A stretch of 64,000 nt of DNA, taken from contig CP091739.1 in assembly GCA_022010095.1 (NCBI GenBank), positions 62,001-126,000 on the forward strand, given 5' to 3'. Positions 9,358 through 21,908 of this stretch are shown piece by piece. Position numbers and translations under genes: made by a program. Under the pieces are notes generated by a model. It saw nothing but the letters and a program-made list of their open reading frames with translations. It had not been told where the DNA came from and ran no database searches. Position 1 is the first letter of the stretch; each line of letters starts with the position of its first letter. The stretch is from Clostridium sp. (lineage in GTDB: Bacteria > Bacillota_I > Bacilli_A > RF39 > UBA660).

Positions 9358-12300
9358 ATGAGAATATCAATTATAAGAAGTAGATTAATAGAAGATTTAT
9401 TATTACCTAAAAACTATAGAAGGAACATTTTTGGATAAAAAGACTTTTGATATAAATGGTAATAAATCAAATTTAATATCTATTGAAGCAGAAAATAATA
9501 AATGGAAAAATAGCTAACAATAATGAAAGCTATACAATAGATACAGAAGATAATAAGATAGATAATGTAATGCTTGAATTAAATAAATTTTTATACTATA
9601 TATAATACAACTACTAAAACTAAATTAAAATTTTATACAAGTAGTATTGAACTAAATAACACTTCATATTTAATAAATGATTCAATTATTAATAAGATAA
9701 CAATAGGTAAAAATGAATCTAATAATATAATTTATAATACTTTAGAAGATATTACTTTAACACTTACTTTAGTAGAAAATGATGTTATAGTGAATATTAG
9801 TAATGAAATAAATACACAAATATAAAAAAATAATTCAAGAATAAATTCTAATACAAAAATTAAAGAATGGAGATATTCTTTTTCATAAATGGACTTAGAA
9901 TTCTTTATTATGAAGAAATAGATAATATACTTGAAAGATACTTATTTGTAGATAATACCGCTAAAAATAAATTTATTACAAAAAGAATATTAAATCAGCA
10001 GTAAACGCACAATATATAGAAAATGATGAAGAAATAGAATATCCTCTATATGAAGAAAAAAAGATTATTTCAATAAAAAAACCTAGATTTGTAAGTACAA
10101 TTAAACCTCTTGATATTAAAATAGATAATCCACCATCAAAGATGCCTGAAAATAAAATGCCATTGCTTTTAACGATAGGGCCAATGATTACTATGTCTTT
10201 AACATCTTTACTGATGGGCTACATGGCACTACAAAATGTTTTAAATAATCAAGTAACCTGGGCACAAGCAATGCCATCACTTATAATATGTTTTGCTATG
10301 CTTGCTGGTGTTATAATATGGCCACTTCTTACAAGAATGTATACAAAAAAGATGACTAAGAAACAAGAAAAAAAGGAAAAGACAGAAAAAGTATACTGAA
10401 TATCTTGAATCAAAAAGAAAAAAAATCATAAATGATGCTAAAACAGAGCAAAAAAATATATTATGCAATAAATATTTAAGTACTAAAGAATGTAGTGAAG
10501 TAATATTAAGAAACTATACAACACTTTGGGAAAGAAGAATAGAAGATGAAGACTATCTATGTGTTAATCTAGGAAACGGTACATATAATATGTTTATAAA
10601 TCTTCCAGTTCCAGAAGAACACTTTCAAATGGAAAAAGATAACCTAGATGAAAAGGTAAAAGAACTATATAATGAAAAGAAAATGCTTGAAAATGTACCA
10701 GTTGTATATTCATTTATTAAACATTATATAAGTGCATTCATAGGTGAAGATGTAATTGTACATGAATATTTAAAACAAATACTAATTCAATTACTAGCAT
10801 TTCAAAGTTACGATAATTTAAAAAAATAGTAATACTTACTGATGAAGAAAATGCTCATTATTTTTGATTTTTCTAAAGAGACTACCACACTTATTTAAGG
10901 ATGATAAAAAGATGAGATTCTTTGGAACAAATACTAATGAGTATAAAGAAATATGCTACTATTTAGACAGAGTTTATAATGAAAGAGTAGAAAAGTTTAA
11001 AGATGATAAAAATGCTAAACTTGATAAAACGTATCTAATAATAACAAATAATTTCAAAAAAATAAGAGATTACAGTGTCATAAAGAAAATACTTGGTAAT
11101 GAAAACTATTTTTGGCTTTAGTTTATTAATCGCAGATAATAAGATAACTAATTTACCAAGTGAATGTAATTCATTTATAAAATTAAATGTAGAAAAAAAG
11201 GTGTACTTCAAAAATGCTAAATCAACTGAACAAGAAAAATATAGAATTCAATATTAATTTAAAAAGAAGATATCGATTATGATAGTTGTTCTCATATATT
11301 ATCTAATATGCCAATAGATATAGAGGATAGTATTGATGGTAAAATTCCAAGTAAACTAGGATTCTTAGAAATGTATGATGTTGGTAAAGTTGAACAATTA
11401 AATGCTTCATCAAGATGGGAGCAAAATAATCCTACTATTAATTTACAAGCACCTGTTGGAATAGGCAAAAAAATGGTGAATTGATAATATTAGATACACA
11501 TGAGAATTTTCATGGACCTCATGGACTTATTGCAGGTTCTACTGGTAGTGGTAAAAGTGAATTCATAATCACCTTTTAATTTTATCTCTTGCGGTAAATT
11601 ATAGCCCTGAAGAAGTACAATTTATACTTATAGATTATAAAGGTGGAGGACTTGCTGGTGCTTTTGATAATAGTAATATAAAGCTTCCTCATTTAGTTGG
11701 AACAATAACTAATTTAGATACTAATGATATGAATAGAAGTTTTTGCATCAATTGAAAGTGAACTTAAACGTAGACAAGAGATATTTAATAAAAACAAGAG
11801 AACTTACTGGAGAAAGTACAATAGATATATATAAATATCAAAGAATGTATAGAGAAAGAATAGTAAATGAACCAGTATCTCATTTATTTATAATTTGTGA
11901 TGAGTTCGCTGAACTTAAAATGCAAAAGTATGAATTCATGGAACAACTTATAAGTACAGCACGTATAGGTAGAAGTCTTGGAATACATTTAATACTCGCA
12001 ACACAAAAGCCAAGTGGAATAGTTGACCCACAAATTTGGAGTAACACAAGATTTAGAATATGCATGAAAGTACAAGATAAAGTTGATTCAAATGAAGTAA
12101 TTAAATGTTCAGATCTTTGCTTATATCAATAATATAGGTAGATTCTATTTCCAAGTAGGTTACAATGAAATATTTGTTTTAGGACAATCAGCATATACAG
12201 GAGGAAAATATATTCCACTTGATAAAGTTAAAAAAACAATAGATTCAAATATAGAATTTATAGATAATATAGGTAATGTAATAAAAAAACAACATCAACA

Positions 12301-14046
12301 AAAAAAGTAACACATTTGCAGTAAATGAACAACTAGGAGAAGAACTAGTAAACATTGTTAAATATTTAGATAAAACAGCAAAAGAAAAAAATATAATAGT
12401 AAAAATCACTATGGTTAGAAAGATTATCAAGTATAATTTATATTTCATCTTTAATAAAAAAATACAATTATAATAAAAAAACCATATAATATTGATTTAA
12501 TAGTTGGCGAATATGATATACCAAGTAATCAAGAACAAAAACTACTTACATTATCACTTACAGATAAAGGAAACAGTGTTATATATGGAGTAAGTGGAAG
12601 TGGAAAAGAAAACTTTATAACAACAATTCTTTATTCATCACTTATATATTATTCGCCTAATGAAATAAATTATTACATTATAGATTTTTGGCTCTTCTAT
12701 CGTGAGAATATTTGAAAATGCTAATATCATTGGAGACAGAATTAATAGAGAAGATGAAGAAAAAGATAGAAAAATTTATTTAAACTTATAGAAAAAGAAT
12801 TAGATAAAAAGAAAGCAATTATTCTATCAATATAATGGAGAATATACTTCATATATTAAAAAAATAATAAAACTAATATACCAGCAATATGCGTAATTAT
12901 AAATAATTTTGAACTATTTGATGAAATGTATGAAAAAAATATTATGAAAGATTAGTAATGCTTACAAGAGAATGTAATAAATATGGAATATATTTCATAA
13001 TAACATGTAGTACTCCAAATGGATTAAAGAGTAAATTAAAACAAAACTTTGGTAATATATATGCATTAAATCAAAATAAAGAAGACGATTATAGTACAAT
13101 ATTTGGTAATGTTAAAAAAAGACATACCCATCAAATATATATGGTAGAGGTATTATAAAAAGAAGATAATATTTATGAATTCCAAACAGCAGTAGTAAGT
13201 GATATAGATAATATAAATAATAGTATAAAAAGAAATAATAAATAATTATAATCAAAAAAATATCCTATAAAAAGCAAGACAAATACCAGTTTTTACCTGA
13301 TACAATTAACTATAATGAATTAGATTTAAGTACACTTAAAGATACAGAGTGTCCAATAGGTTTAAATAAAAGAAACACTTGAAATAAGTAAACTAGATTT
13401 CAATAAAAACTATATTACATTATTAACAGGTAATGATATATTTAGTAGTGCTAAAGTAGTAAATAATTTACTATATGAATTTTTTTAAATAAAAAAACTA
13501 TATACAGTAGTTATTAATACAGAAGATATAGATATAAAAGAAGATATAATAAATAATACTAATTATAATGATAAAGTTTATATAAATATATTTAACTGGT
13601 TAAAAAGAATATATAAATGGTAGAGAACAAGAGTATATAAATAATAATTATGATAAAAATATATTTAATAAGCATGATAGAATTGCATGTATGATAATAG
13701 GTATAACTAATTTTATATCTAAGTTAGATAAGGATATATCACGTGAATTTGAAGAACTTATTACTAAAGCTAAAGAACTTGAAGTGATAGATTTTTATAT
13801 TTATTGATACAGCAACTAATTTAAAAAAACACTAGAATATGAACAATGGTTTAAAAAAAGAATGTTAATTTAAATAATGGAATATGGATAGGAAATGGAA
13901 TATCTACTCAATATAATTTTTAGAATTAATAATAAACTAGATTCATTTAGTAGAGAAATACCAAATAATTATTGTTATGTTATTAAGAATGGTAATGCTG
14001 AATATGTAAAAAAATAATAGATAATATTGTACTAGGAGAGAAATAG
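9358..14046 (+). CDS. essC: EssC-type ATPase of type VIIb secretion system
   Basis: Membrane-bound FtsK/SpoIIIE-family motor that drives substrate export. Order: N-terminal FHA-like domain ([40 protein letters not shown]), two membrane helices (about 10,160-10,335), cytosolic linker, then tandem ATPase domains. Domain 1 has GSTGSGKSE near 11,535 and [11 protein letters not shown]; domain 2 has GVSGSGKEN near 12,590; domain 3 ([11 protein letters not shown], near 13,415) has a degenerate P-loop. Length near 1,560 residues fits EssC. About 20 one-base shifts. No EssA, EssB or EsaA seen beside it. Confidence 0.93.
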
Positions 14047-14274
14047 TACTTGGAATTATAAAGGAAAAAAAGAACTAACAAAAAAAGAATATATATAATT
14101 ATTAAAAAAAACTAAAAAGGAACTTATTAATGATGTTTACAACATTATAAAAAAAGTATACATAGTTATAAAGTTTTTGAATTTGCTATATTTAATTTAT
14201 CAAGTCCAAGTAGAGAATATTTAGATTGGATTAATGATGAAACTAAATCAAATAAGCAAACATATATATTATAA
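14047..14274 (+). CDS. Small ORF or EssC C-terminal tail, about 75 residues
   Basis: Protein-like sequence continues past the presumed essC stop in another frame: [35 protein letters not shown], then YKVFEFAIFNLSSPSREYL and a stop at 14,272-14,274. No convincing start codon or ribosome site is seen, and one-base shifts are frequent here, so this could be the true end of EssC or a separate small protein. Not recognised. It ends just before a terminator that closes the esaB-essC unit. Confidence 0.4.
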
Positions 14275-14280
14275 AATAAT

Positions 14281-14306
14281 TGGACTCAAAAAAAGGAGTC
14301 CTTTTT
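14281..14306 (+). terminator. Terminator after essC unit
   Basis: GGACTC/GAGTCC stem (with an A-rich loop) and T5. Confidence 0.8.
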
Positions 14307-14361
14307 AATGGACAAAACCTGATAATTGTTATAAAATGTATATATAAGATAAGGAGCGAAT

Positions 14362-14670
14362 ATGAAAGTAGATACTACAGTACTTACAATTATAGTTTCA
14401 TTAATAGAAAGTAATATTCATACATTAGAACTTGCTAATATAGATTTAAAAGAGTCATGCAATAATTTTGCTGCTTTAGGTGATTATGCAGAAGAAGCAA
14501 GTAAATATTTTAATGAATATGAAATGAATTTTTACTGAAAATATTAGTAAGTTAAAAACAAATGACATATTTTTATAAGTAATAATGTTATAAAAGAATA
14601 TGGAATTATTGAAAAAAAGAATTAGCACATAATTTTTGAAGATTTAGCTGTATCAATTTCAAAAAAATAA
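14362..14670 (+). CDS. Small helical T7SS-associated protein
   Basis: About 103 residues starting at ATG behind AAGGAGCGAAT. It is all-helical by composition (TVLTIIVSLIESNIHTLEL, then LKESCNNFAALGDYAEEAS) and the size of WXG100 proteins, but no WxG turn is seen. The position between essC and the WXG100 cassettes suggests a chaperone or secreted helical partner. A stop at 14,668-14,670, or at 14,677 if the A run is one base off. Function unassigned. Confidence 0.6.
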
Positions 14671-14738
14671 ATGAATAATAATGGACAAACAAATAAAAAT
14701 TATTGTAAAATAATTATATAATATGGAGGAATAAAAAA

Positions 14739-15037
14739 ATGGCAAAGATATCATTATCATTAGAACAAATTAATACGATAATAACAAAAAAATTAATACA
14801 GCTACAGAACAAATAAGTACAACGTGGAATTCAATTAAAACAGATGATATAGCAAAAATAAGAGGTTCATGGGCTGGAAAAGATTGTGAAGCATATATTG
14901 CTAAAGTAGAAGAAATGGATGTAGACATGAATAAAGCATTGCAAGCATTAAAACTTCTATCAGCAACATATTTAAAAGCACAACAAAATATAGTTGCAAC
15001 ACAAGAAAAAATCACAACAAGTGTGAATGGATTGTAG
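14739..15037 (+). CDS. WXG100 family T7SS substrate, copy 1
   Basis: About 99 residues: a helix (ISLSLEQINTIITKINTA), the turn RGSWAGKDCEAYI carrying WxG, and a second helix (VEEMDVDMNKALQALKLL) ending ITTSVNGL. WXG100 proteins form helical-hairpin dimers exported by EssC. Tryptophan is TGG. A one-base A-run error near 14,785 splits the frame. Start ATG behind GGAGGA. Followed after 7 bases by the effector-like gene, ATG behind GGTGAATT. Confidence 0.9.
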
Positions 15038-15044
15038 GTGAATT

Positions 15045-15943
15045 ATGGCAGATATTTATGTAAACAGTGAAGAATTAAAATTGATAGCATCAGGAATGAA
15101 AATAAAAGCAGCAAATATAATAGAGTCATATCAAAATGATGCATCAAGTGCAATACTTATGGGAGGAGAATGCTTACAAATAAGTGGCCTTGATACAACA
15201 ACACTACTAAATTCGTTTAATAAGATATTTACGAATATCAATACTAGAATAAATACATTAGCGGATTTCCTATCTACAACAGTAGCAAATGAGTATGATA
15301 GTACAACAGCATCAATTGCAAATGAATTTAATAATAATTTTGCAAACGAGATAGCAGGAATATTAGGTATATCAGTGGGAGCAAGCAAAGTTACAAATAA
15401 TAGTGGTATTGTAACTCCAGGTCCAAAAGATGAAGAGTTAGATCCAGGATTTAGTCAACCAAGCACACATTCACCAGGAGATAGTTCAAATGCAATATCA
15501 AATGATGAAAATAGAACAAATTATGATGGCAATAAAAGAAAAGATCCTGAGTATAGTTATCGAAATAACCCTTCAATTGGAAATGGTACTGCTACATCAA
15601 GCAACAATTCAGCAAGTGAGCCAGTAACATTACCGTATCCAGGTCCTAATTTAGGAAATAGTAAGCCAGGTACTTCATATCCTACACCAGGAGTTTCAAA
15701 CCCTTCAACAGGTGGACAAGGAAAAATTAGACCCAGGTTTTGGTTACCCTGGAGGAAATAATAATGGCACAAATATTGATCCAGACATGAGTTATCCAAA
15801 TTATGGTAATATGAAAAAAATTTAATAGATTCAAGAATAGATGGTATTAAAAATAAATCCAGTAAAAAAAGACCAATTTACGAGTTACCAGTACAACCAA
15901 AACCAAAACCAGAAATAATGAGTACTAATAATATGGTAAGATA
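15045..15943 (+). CDS. T7SS effector-like protein with Pro-rich repeat tail, copy 1
   Basis: Residues 1-100 are helical and similar to the small T7SS family of SACOL2603 type (MADIYVNSEELKLIASGMK, TLLNSFNKIFTNINTRI). Then comes a low-complexity Pro/Ser/Asn/Gly region with repeated D-P-x-[FYM]-[SG]-x-P phrases (LDPGFSQPS, KDPEYSYRN, IDPGFGYPG, IDPDMSYPN). It ends with the phrase PIYELPVQPKP, also present in copy 2. One-base shifts near 15,728 and 15,820 are needed to reach the end. No toxin domain is visible. Probably exported with its WXG100 partner. Confidence 0.75.
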
Positions 15944-15960
15944 AAAGGAAGAATAAAAAA

Positions 15961-16261
15961 ATGGCAAAGATATCATTATCATTAGAACAAATTAATACGA
16001 TAATAACAAAAAAATTAATACAGCTACAGAACAAATAAGCACAACGTGGAATTCAATTAAAACAGATGATATAGCAAAAAAATAAGAGGTTCATGGGCAG
16101 GAAAAGATTGTGAAGCATATATTGCTAAAGTAGAAGAAATGGATGTAGACATGAATAAAGCATTGCAAGCATTAAAACTTCTATCAGCAACATATTTAAA
16201 AGCACAGCAAAATATAGTTGCAACTCAAGAAAAAATTACTACAAGTGTGAATGGATTGTAG
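15961..16261 (+). CDS. WXG100 family T7SS substrate, copy 2
   Basis: Near-identical at the DNA level to the gene at 14,739, differing at only a handful of positions and at A-run lengths (an extra two-base run near 16,080). Same RGSWAGKDCEAYI turn. The spacing to its partner and the ribosome site GGTGAATT are also the same, so gene and spacer were duplicated together. Probable function identical to copy 1. Confidence 0.9.
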
Positions 16262-16268
16262 GTGAATT

Positions 16269-16989
16269 ATGGCAGATATTTATGTAAACAGTGAAGAATT
16301 AAAATTGATAGCATCAGGAATGAAAAATAAAGCAACAATAATAATGGATGCTTATCAAAATGATATAGTAACTGCATTAACAATGGGCAGTGAGGCATTA
16401 CAAATAAGTGGACTTGATACTACAACAGTATTAAATTCATTTAATAAGATATTTACAAATATAAATACAAGAATAAACACATTAGCAGATTTCTTATTAA
16501 CAACAGTAACAAATGAATATGATGAAGTATCAGCAGCAATAACAAATGAATTTGATAATAATTTTGCTAATGAAATAGCTGGATTACTTGGTATTTCAGT
16601 AGGAAAAGTTGGCGGTAATGCTGCTACTACTTGGCCAAAAGATGTAGAGTTAGATCCAGGATTTAGCTATCCAAGTAAACCATCAACAGGAGGAAGCACT
16701 TCAACTCCAGGAACAACACCTGGTACTGGAACTACAACTCCAAGTACTCCGAGCACTAATCCCGATACAAGTAGTAGAGTTGCTACACCATGGCCTGATG
16801 GAGTTAATTTAGATCCAAGATTTAGCTATCCAAATAAAGTTAATATGAAAGATAATTTAGGTACAAAAATTTGATAATATTATAAATATAGGTGGAACCG
16901 GAAATTTATCTGGAAATAGACCAATATATGAGTTACCAGTACAGCCAAAACCTACGCCTGAAATTATGAGTAGTAATGACGCTAAGTAA
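16269..16989 (+). CDS. T7SS effector-like protein with Pro-rich repeat tail, copy 2
   Basis: The first 20 codons are almost identical to copy 1, and the helical domain remains clearly homologous (ALQISGLDTTTVLNSFNKI). The low-complexity tail has diverged to a Thr/Pro/Gly-rich stretch (GGSTSTPGTTPGTGTTTPS) flanked by LDPGFSYPS and LDPRFSYPN. It ends like copy 1 with RPIYELPVQPKPTPEIMS. One shift near 16,870 is required. The opposite conservation of ends and middle suggests selection on the head and the last 15 residues. Confidence 0.75.
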
Positions 16990-16991
16990 AT

Positions 16992-17014
16992 AAGACTATT
17001 TTAAATAGTCTTTT
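16992..17014 (+). terminator. Terminator closing the WXG100 cassette
   Basis: AAGACTATTT/AAATAGTCTT hairpin followed by T-rich sequence, directly after the stop at 16,987-16,989. Confidence 0.8.
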
Positions 17015-17062
17015 ATTTTTCTTCAAATGGTGTTAAAATACAAAAATGAAAGAAGTGATATT

Positions 17063-17810
17063 ATGAAGATAATTAGTAATGGAGAATTATATGTAAGAAA
17101 AAAAATGATATAGAATATTTATCACAATATGATGAAAAATTTTTCCATTAGAACTTGCAATAGACCATTTATTAAATGAACAAGAAAACAAATACATAAA
17201 AATAACTGATTTAAAAACAAATAGAATATTTATTAGCTCAAAAAGACGTTCTTGATTTTTAACCTTTTGGCGCATAAAAAAACCAGCAGACATAAAAAAA
17301 TATTAATGTTAAAATTTAAAAAAATGGAAATGCTTGATGAGAGTGATAAAGAAGAAGGAATGACTCCAGAAGAATTTAGGGCATCACAAATAGAAGTAAG
17401 AAAAAAATAGAGCAAGAATACAATATCTAATATCTCAATTAAAAGAATCACTCGCATACAAAAAAGGACTAAATAAAGACATATACCCAGATATACCAAA
17501 TCCTCTATACACTGGAATTACAAATGGTGAAATAACATCAGGGATATCAATTAAACATGGGAATATAGTTTTTCTATAAAAGGAAAATGGTGAAGAAATA
17601 ACAAGAGAAGATATAGACAATGAATTCTATGATCACGCAGTAAATATTGTTAAAAGAGACATAAGAAAGCCAAAATGAAAAATGATGAAACTGAGCTTGT
17701 GGAAGTACAAAGTGATAATAAAAAAATATCTTGTTCTTGAATCACAAACACTAAAATGTAATTCACCAAAAACATTAAAATTAATAGATAAAAGAGAGAG
17801 TAATCAGTAA
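17063..17810 (+). CDS. Hypothetical charged protein next to T7SS locus
   Basis: About 245 residues, not recognised. It starts MKIISNGELYVRKKNDIEYL. The middle is rich in charged helices (KMEMLDESDKEEGMTPEEF, RARIQYLISQLKESLAYKKGL), followed by DIYPDIPNPLYTGITNGEI. No signal peptide or TM helix. Several A-run shifts split it. The stop (TAA 17,808-17,810) lies inside a terminator loop. It may belong to the secretion locus or be an independent gene before ezrA. Confidence 0.55.
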
Positions 17811-17827
17811 AATGATTACTTTTTTTA
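17800..17827 (+). terminator. Terminator with stop codon in its loop
   Basis: GTAATC/GATTAC stem followed by T7; the TAA of the preceding gene sits in the loop. Confidence 0.85.
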
Positions 17828-17885
17828 AATTGAAAGGCTACAAAAAAACAATAATAAATATGTTAAAATGTATAAGGAGGATTGT

Positions 17886-19638
17886 ATGGATAAAGTAACA
17901 ATTATAATAACTGGAATATTTGTATTTTTGTATAATACTTTTTATATATATTAACAATAATAATTAAAAAAATAAGAAAAAAAGAAAGAGATACTATCTA
18001 ATATAGATAGATTAACTACAGAGAAGAATTTAATAATATCTTCATCATTAATTACTGAACTTGGTAAAAGCAAATAAACTTATTAATAATAAGAAAAATC
18101 GCAAGTGAAGTAGAAGAATGGAAAAAAAGATTTGATGAAATAGAAAAAAACTGATATGCCAAAAATTAACTGATAAGTTAATTGAAGTAGAAAAACTATA
18201 TGCTTGAAAAATTATGCAGAAGCACATAGAAGTCTTAATAAAGCAGAAAAAAAGTATATTTCATGTTAAAAGCAAAAGTCAATAAAACTGTTAAATGAAA
18301 TAAAAAGAACTTACTGAAAGTGAAGAAAGAAATAGAGAGGCAATAACAAAAACTAAAAAAAGTGTTTATAGAGAAGTCATATTTAAATATAATAAAAAAA
18401 TAAAAAAATGATTATATGGATGTATCATCAAGAATTGAATTACAATTTGAAAATATAGATAAACTATTTAGTGCTTTTTGAAGTTGCTGTTCAAAATAGT
18501 GAATATGAAGAACTTGGTAAAATAGTTAAAGCACTTGATGATATGATTCATAATATAAGCATAGTTATAGAAGAAGCACCAACTATAGTAATGATGGCAA
18601 CAATGATACTTCCTAAAAAGATGAAAGATATAAAAAGTGTATCTAATAAAATGACTAGAGATGGATATAATATAGAATACTTAAATATAGATTACAACAT
18701 AGAAGAAACTAATAAGAAAGATTAGTGAAATAATGGATAGATTAAATGTATTAAATCTACAAGATTCAGTATTTGATTTAAAAAAACATTAGTTGATTAT
18801 TATGAAACATTGTATAGTGATTTTTGATGCTGAAAAAAAAGAGGCAAGAAAGAATATGAAAGAGGACTTATTAATATAAATGAAAGAATAAGTAAAAGTA
18901 AGTTCTATAATAAGAAATTTATATGCAGAAATTGATAATATAAAAAGATACTTATGATTTAAGTGATGATGAAATTAAAGTAATAGATGAAATTAATAAA
19001 GAATTAATTGCTGTTAAAGATAGTTTTAAACTTGTTAAAGATAGAACTCTTATTAAAGTAATGCCATATTCAAAATTAAGTAGTGAAATAGAAATGGTTG
19101 CTGTATCTCTATCAAAAGTAGAAGATAAACTTGAAACAACACTTAAGAATTTAGGTAGTCTTAAAGAAGATGAAGCAAGAGCAAGAGATCAATTAAGTGA
19201 AATTAAAACAATAATTAATAATTCAAAAATATAAAATTAAAGATTATAATTTACCAATTATACCTGATAAATTTTATATAGAATTAAAAAGAAGCACATG
19301 ATGCGATAAAAAGAAATAGTAAAAAGAAATAGATAAGAAACCAATATCAATAAAGACATTAAATTTAAGAGTAGATACTGCAAGAGATTTATCATTAAAA
19401 CTATATCAAACAGCAGACTCTATGGTAAATACAGCGGCTATGGCTGAAATGGCTATAGTATATGGAAATAGATATAGAAGTAGTAATACAGAAGTAGAAA
19501 TGGGATTAATATCTGCCTCTAAAGCATTTTTATAAAGGAGACTATAAAAACTCATTAGAAATAGTATTAAATACACTTAATATTGTTGAACCTGGAATAC
19601 ATAAAAAACTTCTTAGTAAAATGGAAAAAGAGGTGTAA
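17886..19638 (+). CDS. ezrA: Septation ring formation regulator EzrA
   Basis: EzrA is an FtsZ-interacting membrane protein with an N-terminal anchor and a long spectrin-like cytoplasmic rod. Here an N-terminal hydrophobic segment (ITGIFVFLYNTFYIY) is followed by about 560 residues of predicted coiled coil. Diagnostic phrases include FEVAVQNSEYEELGKIVKAL, EAPTIVMMATMILPKKM, and near the end YGNRYRS, where EzrA has its conserved NRYR patch. Length near 580 fits. It is 2 bases from ftsK, so division genes are co-transcribed. About ten one-base shifts. Confidence 0.9.
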
Positions 19639-19640
19639 AA

Positions 19641-21906
19641 ATGGCAAAAAAGAAAAGAGAAAAAACTAGTAAAAAAGGATTTGCTTATGCTAAAGAATTA
19701 GAAGGATTAATACTTATTTTTAGTAGCAATTACAGGACTTGGTAACTTTGGAATAGTGGGTTCACTTATGAAAAAGTTTGCGATATTCTTATTTGGAACA
19801 TGGTATACACTTGGTCTTGCTTTAGCACTAGTTCTTGGAGTATATTTAATAGTTAAAAGAGGTAAACCAAACTATTTAAGTGGAAGAATGATAGGTATAT
19901 ATGCAATAGTTTTAGCATTGTTATTATTCTCACATACAAAATATATTTCCAATAACAAATTAAGTGCAAGAGATATATTTACGACTACATTTGATAATAT
20001 AAGTGCATCTTATGAACAAGAAAGTGAAATAAGAAATACAGGTGGTGGTATTATAGGTGCTGTATCAAGTTGGGCATTCGTATCATTATTTGATGTAGAA
20101 GGAACAAGTATAGTAATAGTAATAATATCTTTATTTGGACTTATAATGTTATTTGAGATGAATTTATCTGATTTATGCAGTTCGGTAGCAAGTTCATTTA
20201 GAAATATGAAAGAAAATAAAGAAGAGAAGAAACAAAAGAATTAAAGAAGAAAAAAACAAAGTAAAATTAGAGATATTCCTGATGATGAAGATGATAAACC
20301 TATTGATAAAAGAGTTGTTATTACAAGTGTTGAAGATTTAAAACCTACACTTCATAAAGAAGAAGTACCAGTAATGGCAGCAGTAAAAGAAAGTGATAAT
20401 AAAGTAGAAGATACAGGAGATACAAAACCATATAAAAAACCTTCTATTCAATTATTAAATCCAACTAAAAATAAAGGTAAGGCTAATTCAACTGAAACAA
20501 TAAATTCTAATACAAAGATACTTGAAAGAACATTTATTGATTATGGTATTAAGGCTAAAAGTAATTGAGGTACATGTTGGACCTGCGGTAACTCAATATG
20601 AAATGGAATTAGAACGTGGTACTAAAGTTAATAAGGTACTTAGCATTTCAAGAGAAATAGCATTAGCACTTGCTGCTAAAGAAGTTAGAATAGAAGCACC
20701 AATACCTGGTAAAAATACAGTTGGTGTAGAAATACCTAATCAAACAATAATGGCTGTATCAATGAGAGAAATAATGGAAGATTTGGAACGTAATCCTAAA
20801 TATAAAGATTCTAAACTTGCAAAGCACCTCTTGGAAGAGATATAATGGGAAATGTTAAATGTGTTGAAATAAATAAAACTCCACATATGTTAGTTGCTGG
20901 TGCCACTGGTAGTGGTAAATCAGTATGTATAAATAATATAATTCTAGCAATACTTATGAGAGCAACACCAGATGAAGTAAAGATGGTACTTGTCGACCCT
21001 AAAAAAGTAGAATTTAATGTTTATGAAGGAATACCACACTTACTTACACCGGTTGTTACAGACCCTAAAAAAGCATCAGCAAACGACTACAAAAAGATTG
21101 TTGTTGAAATGGATGATAGATATGAAACATTTAAAAATAGTGGAACTAAAAATATTCAAACATATAATGATTATGTAGAAAAAGAACTTAAAAAGAATCC
21201 AAATTGTGGACTTACTAAAATGCCATTTATATTAGTAGTTATAGATGAACTTGCTGATTTAATGTTAGTTGCTGCTAAAGAAGTTGAAGAATCAATAATG
21301 AGAATCACACAACTTGCAAGAGCTGCTGGAATACATTTAATTGTCGCAACACAAAGACCATCTACTGATATAATCACAGGTGTTGTTAAATCAAATATAC
21401 CAACTCGTATATCATTTGCAGTTTCTTCAAGTATAGATTCAAGAACAATACTTGATATGGTTGGAGCAGAAAAACTACTTGGTAAAGGTGATATGCTTTA
21501 TAAACCAATGGATGATAATACTCCTACTAGAATTCAAGGTAGTTTTGTAAGTGATGATGAAATAGAAAGAGTTGTAAACTTCGTAAAAGAAAATTGTAAT
21601 CCACCAAAATATAATGAAAAATTCACGAATTTAGATTCTACGTCTAGTAGTGAAGGAAATTATAGTGGAGATGCTTCCAGTAATGGTGGTGGAGTTAAAG
21701 ATGTTCTTTATGATGAAATATTAAATTATGCAATTCGTATGGGTCAAATAAGTGCATCATTAATTCAAAGAAAGTATTCAATTGGTTATAATAGAGCCGC
21801 TAGAATAATGGATCAGTTTGAAGAACAAGGAATAGTTGGTCCAGCAAAAGGTTCTAAACCAAGAGATGTACTTGTAAAATTAGAATCACAAAATGAAGGA
21901 GAATAA
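19641..21906 (+). CDS. ftsK: DNA translocase FtsK/SpoIIIE
   Basis: Septal DNA pump that clears chromosome ends during division. Four N-terminal membrane helices are visible (about 19,720-20,150), then an acidic/polar linker, then the motor. Walker A is VAGATGSGKSVCIN (about 20,892), Walker B ILVVIDELADLM, and the sensor region VATQRPSTDIITGVVK. A winged-helix gamma domain lies at the C-terminus (DEILNYAIRMGQISASLIQ, RAARIMDQFEEQGIV) and would read polar DNA signals. Breaks near 19,717, 20,243, 20,567 and 20,840 are one-base shifts. Confidence 0.95.
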
Positions 21907-21908
21907 TT

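Noticed and set aside
14739..16989. Insertion sequence or transposon behind the duplication
   Set aside because: No transposase, inverted repeats or target-site duplication seen; only the genes and spacers are duplicated.
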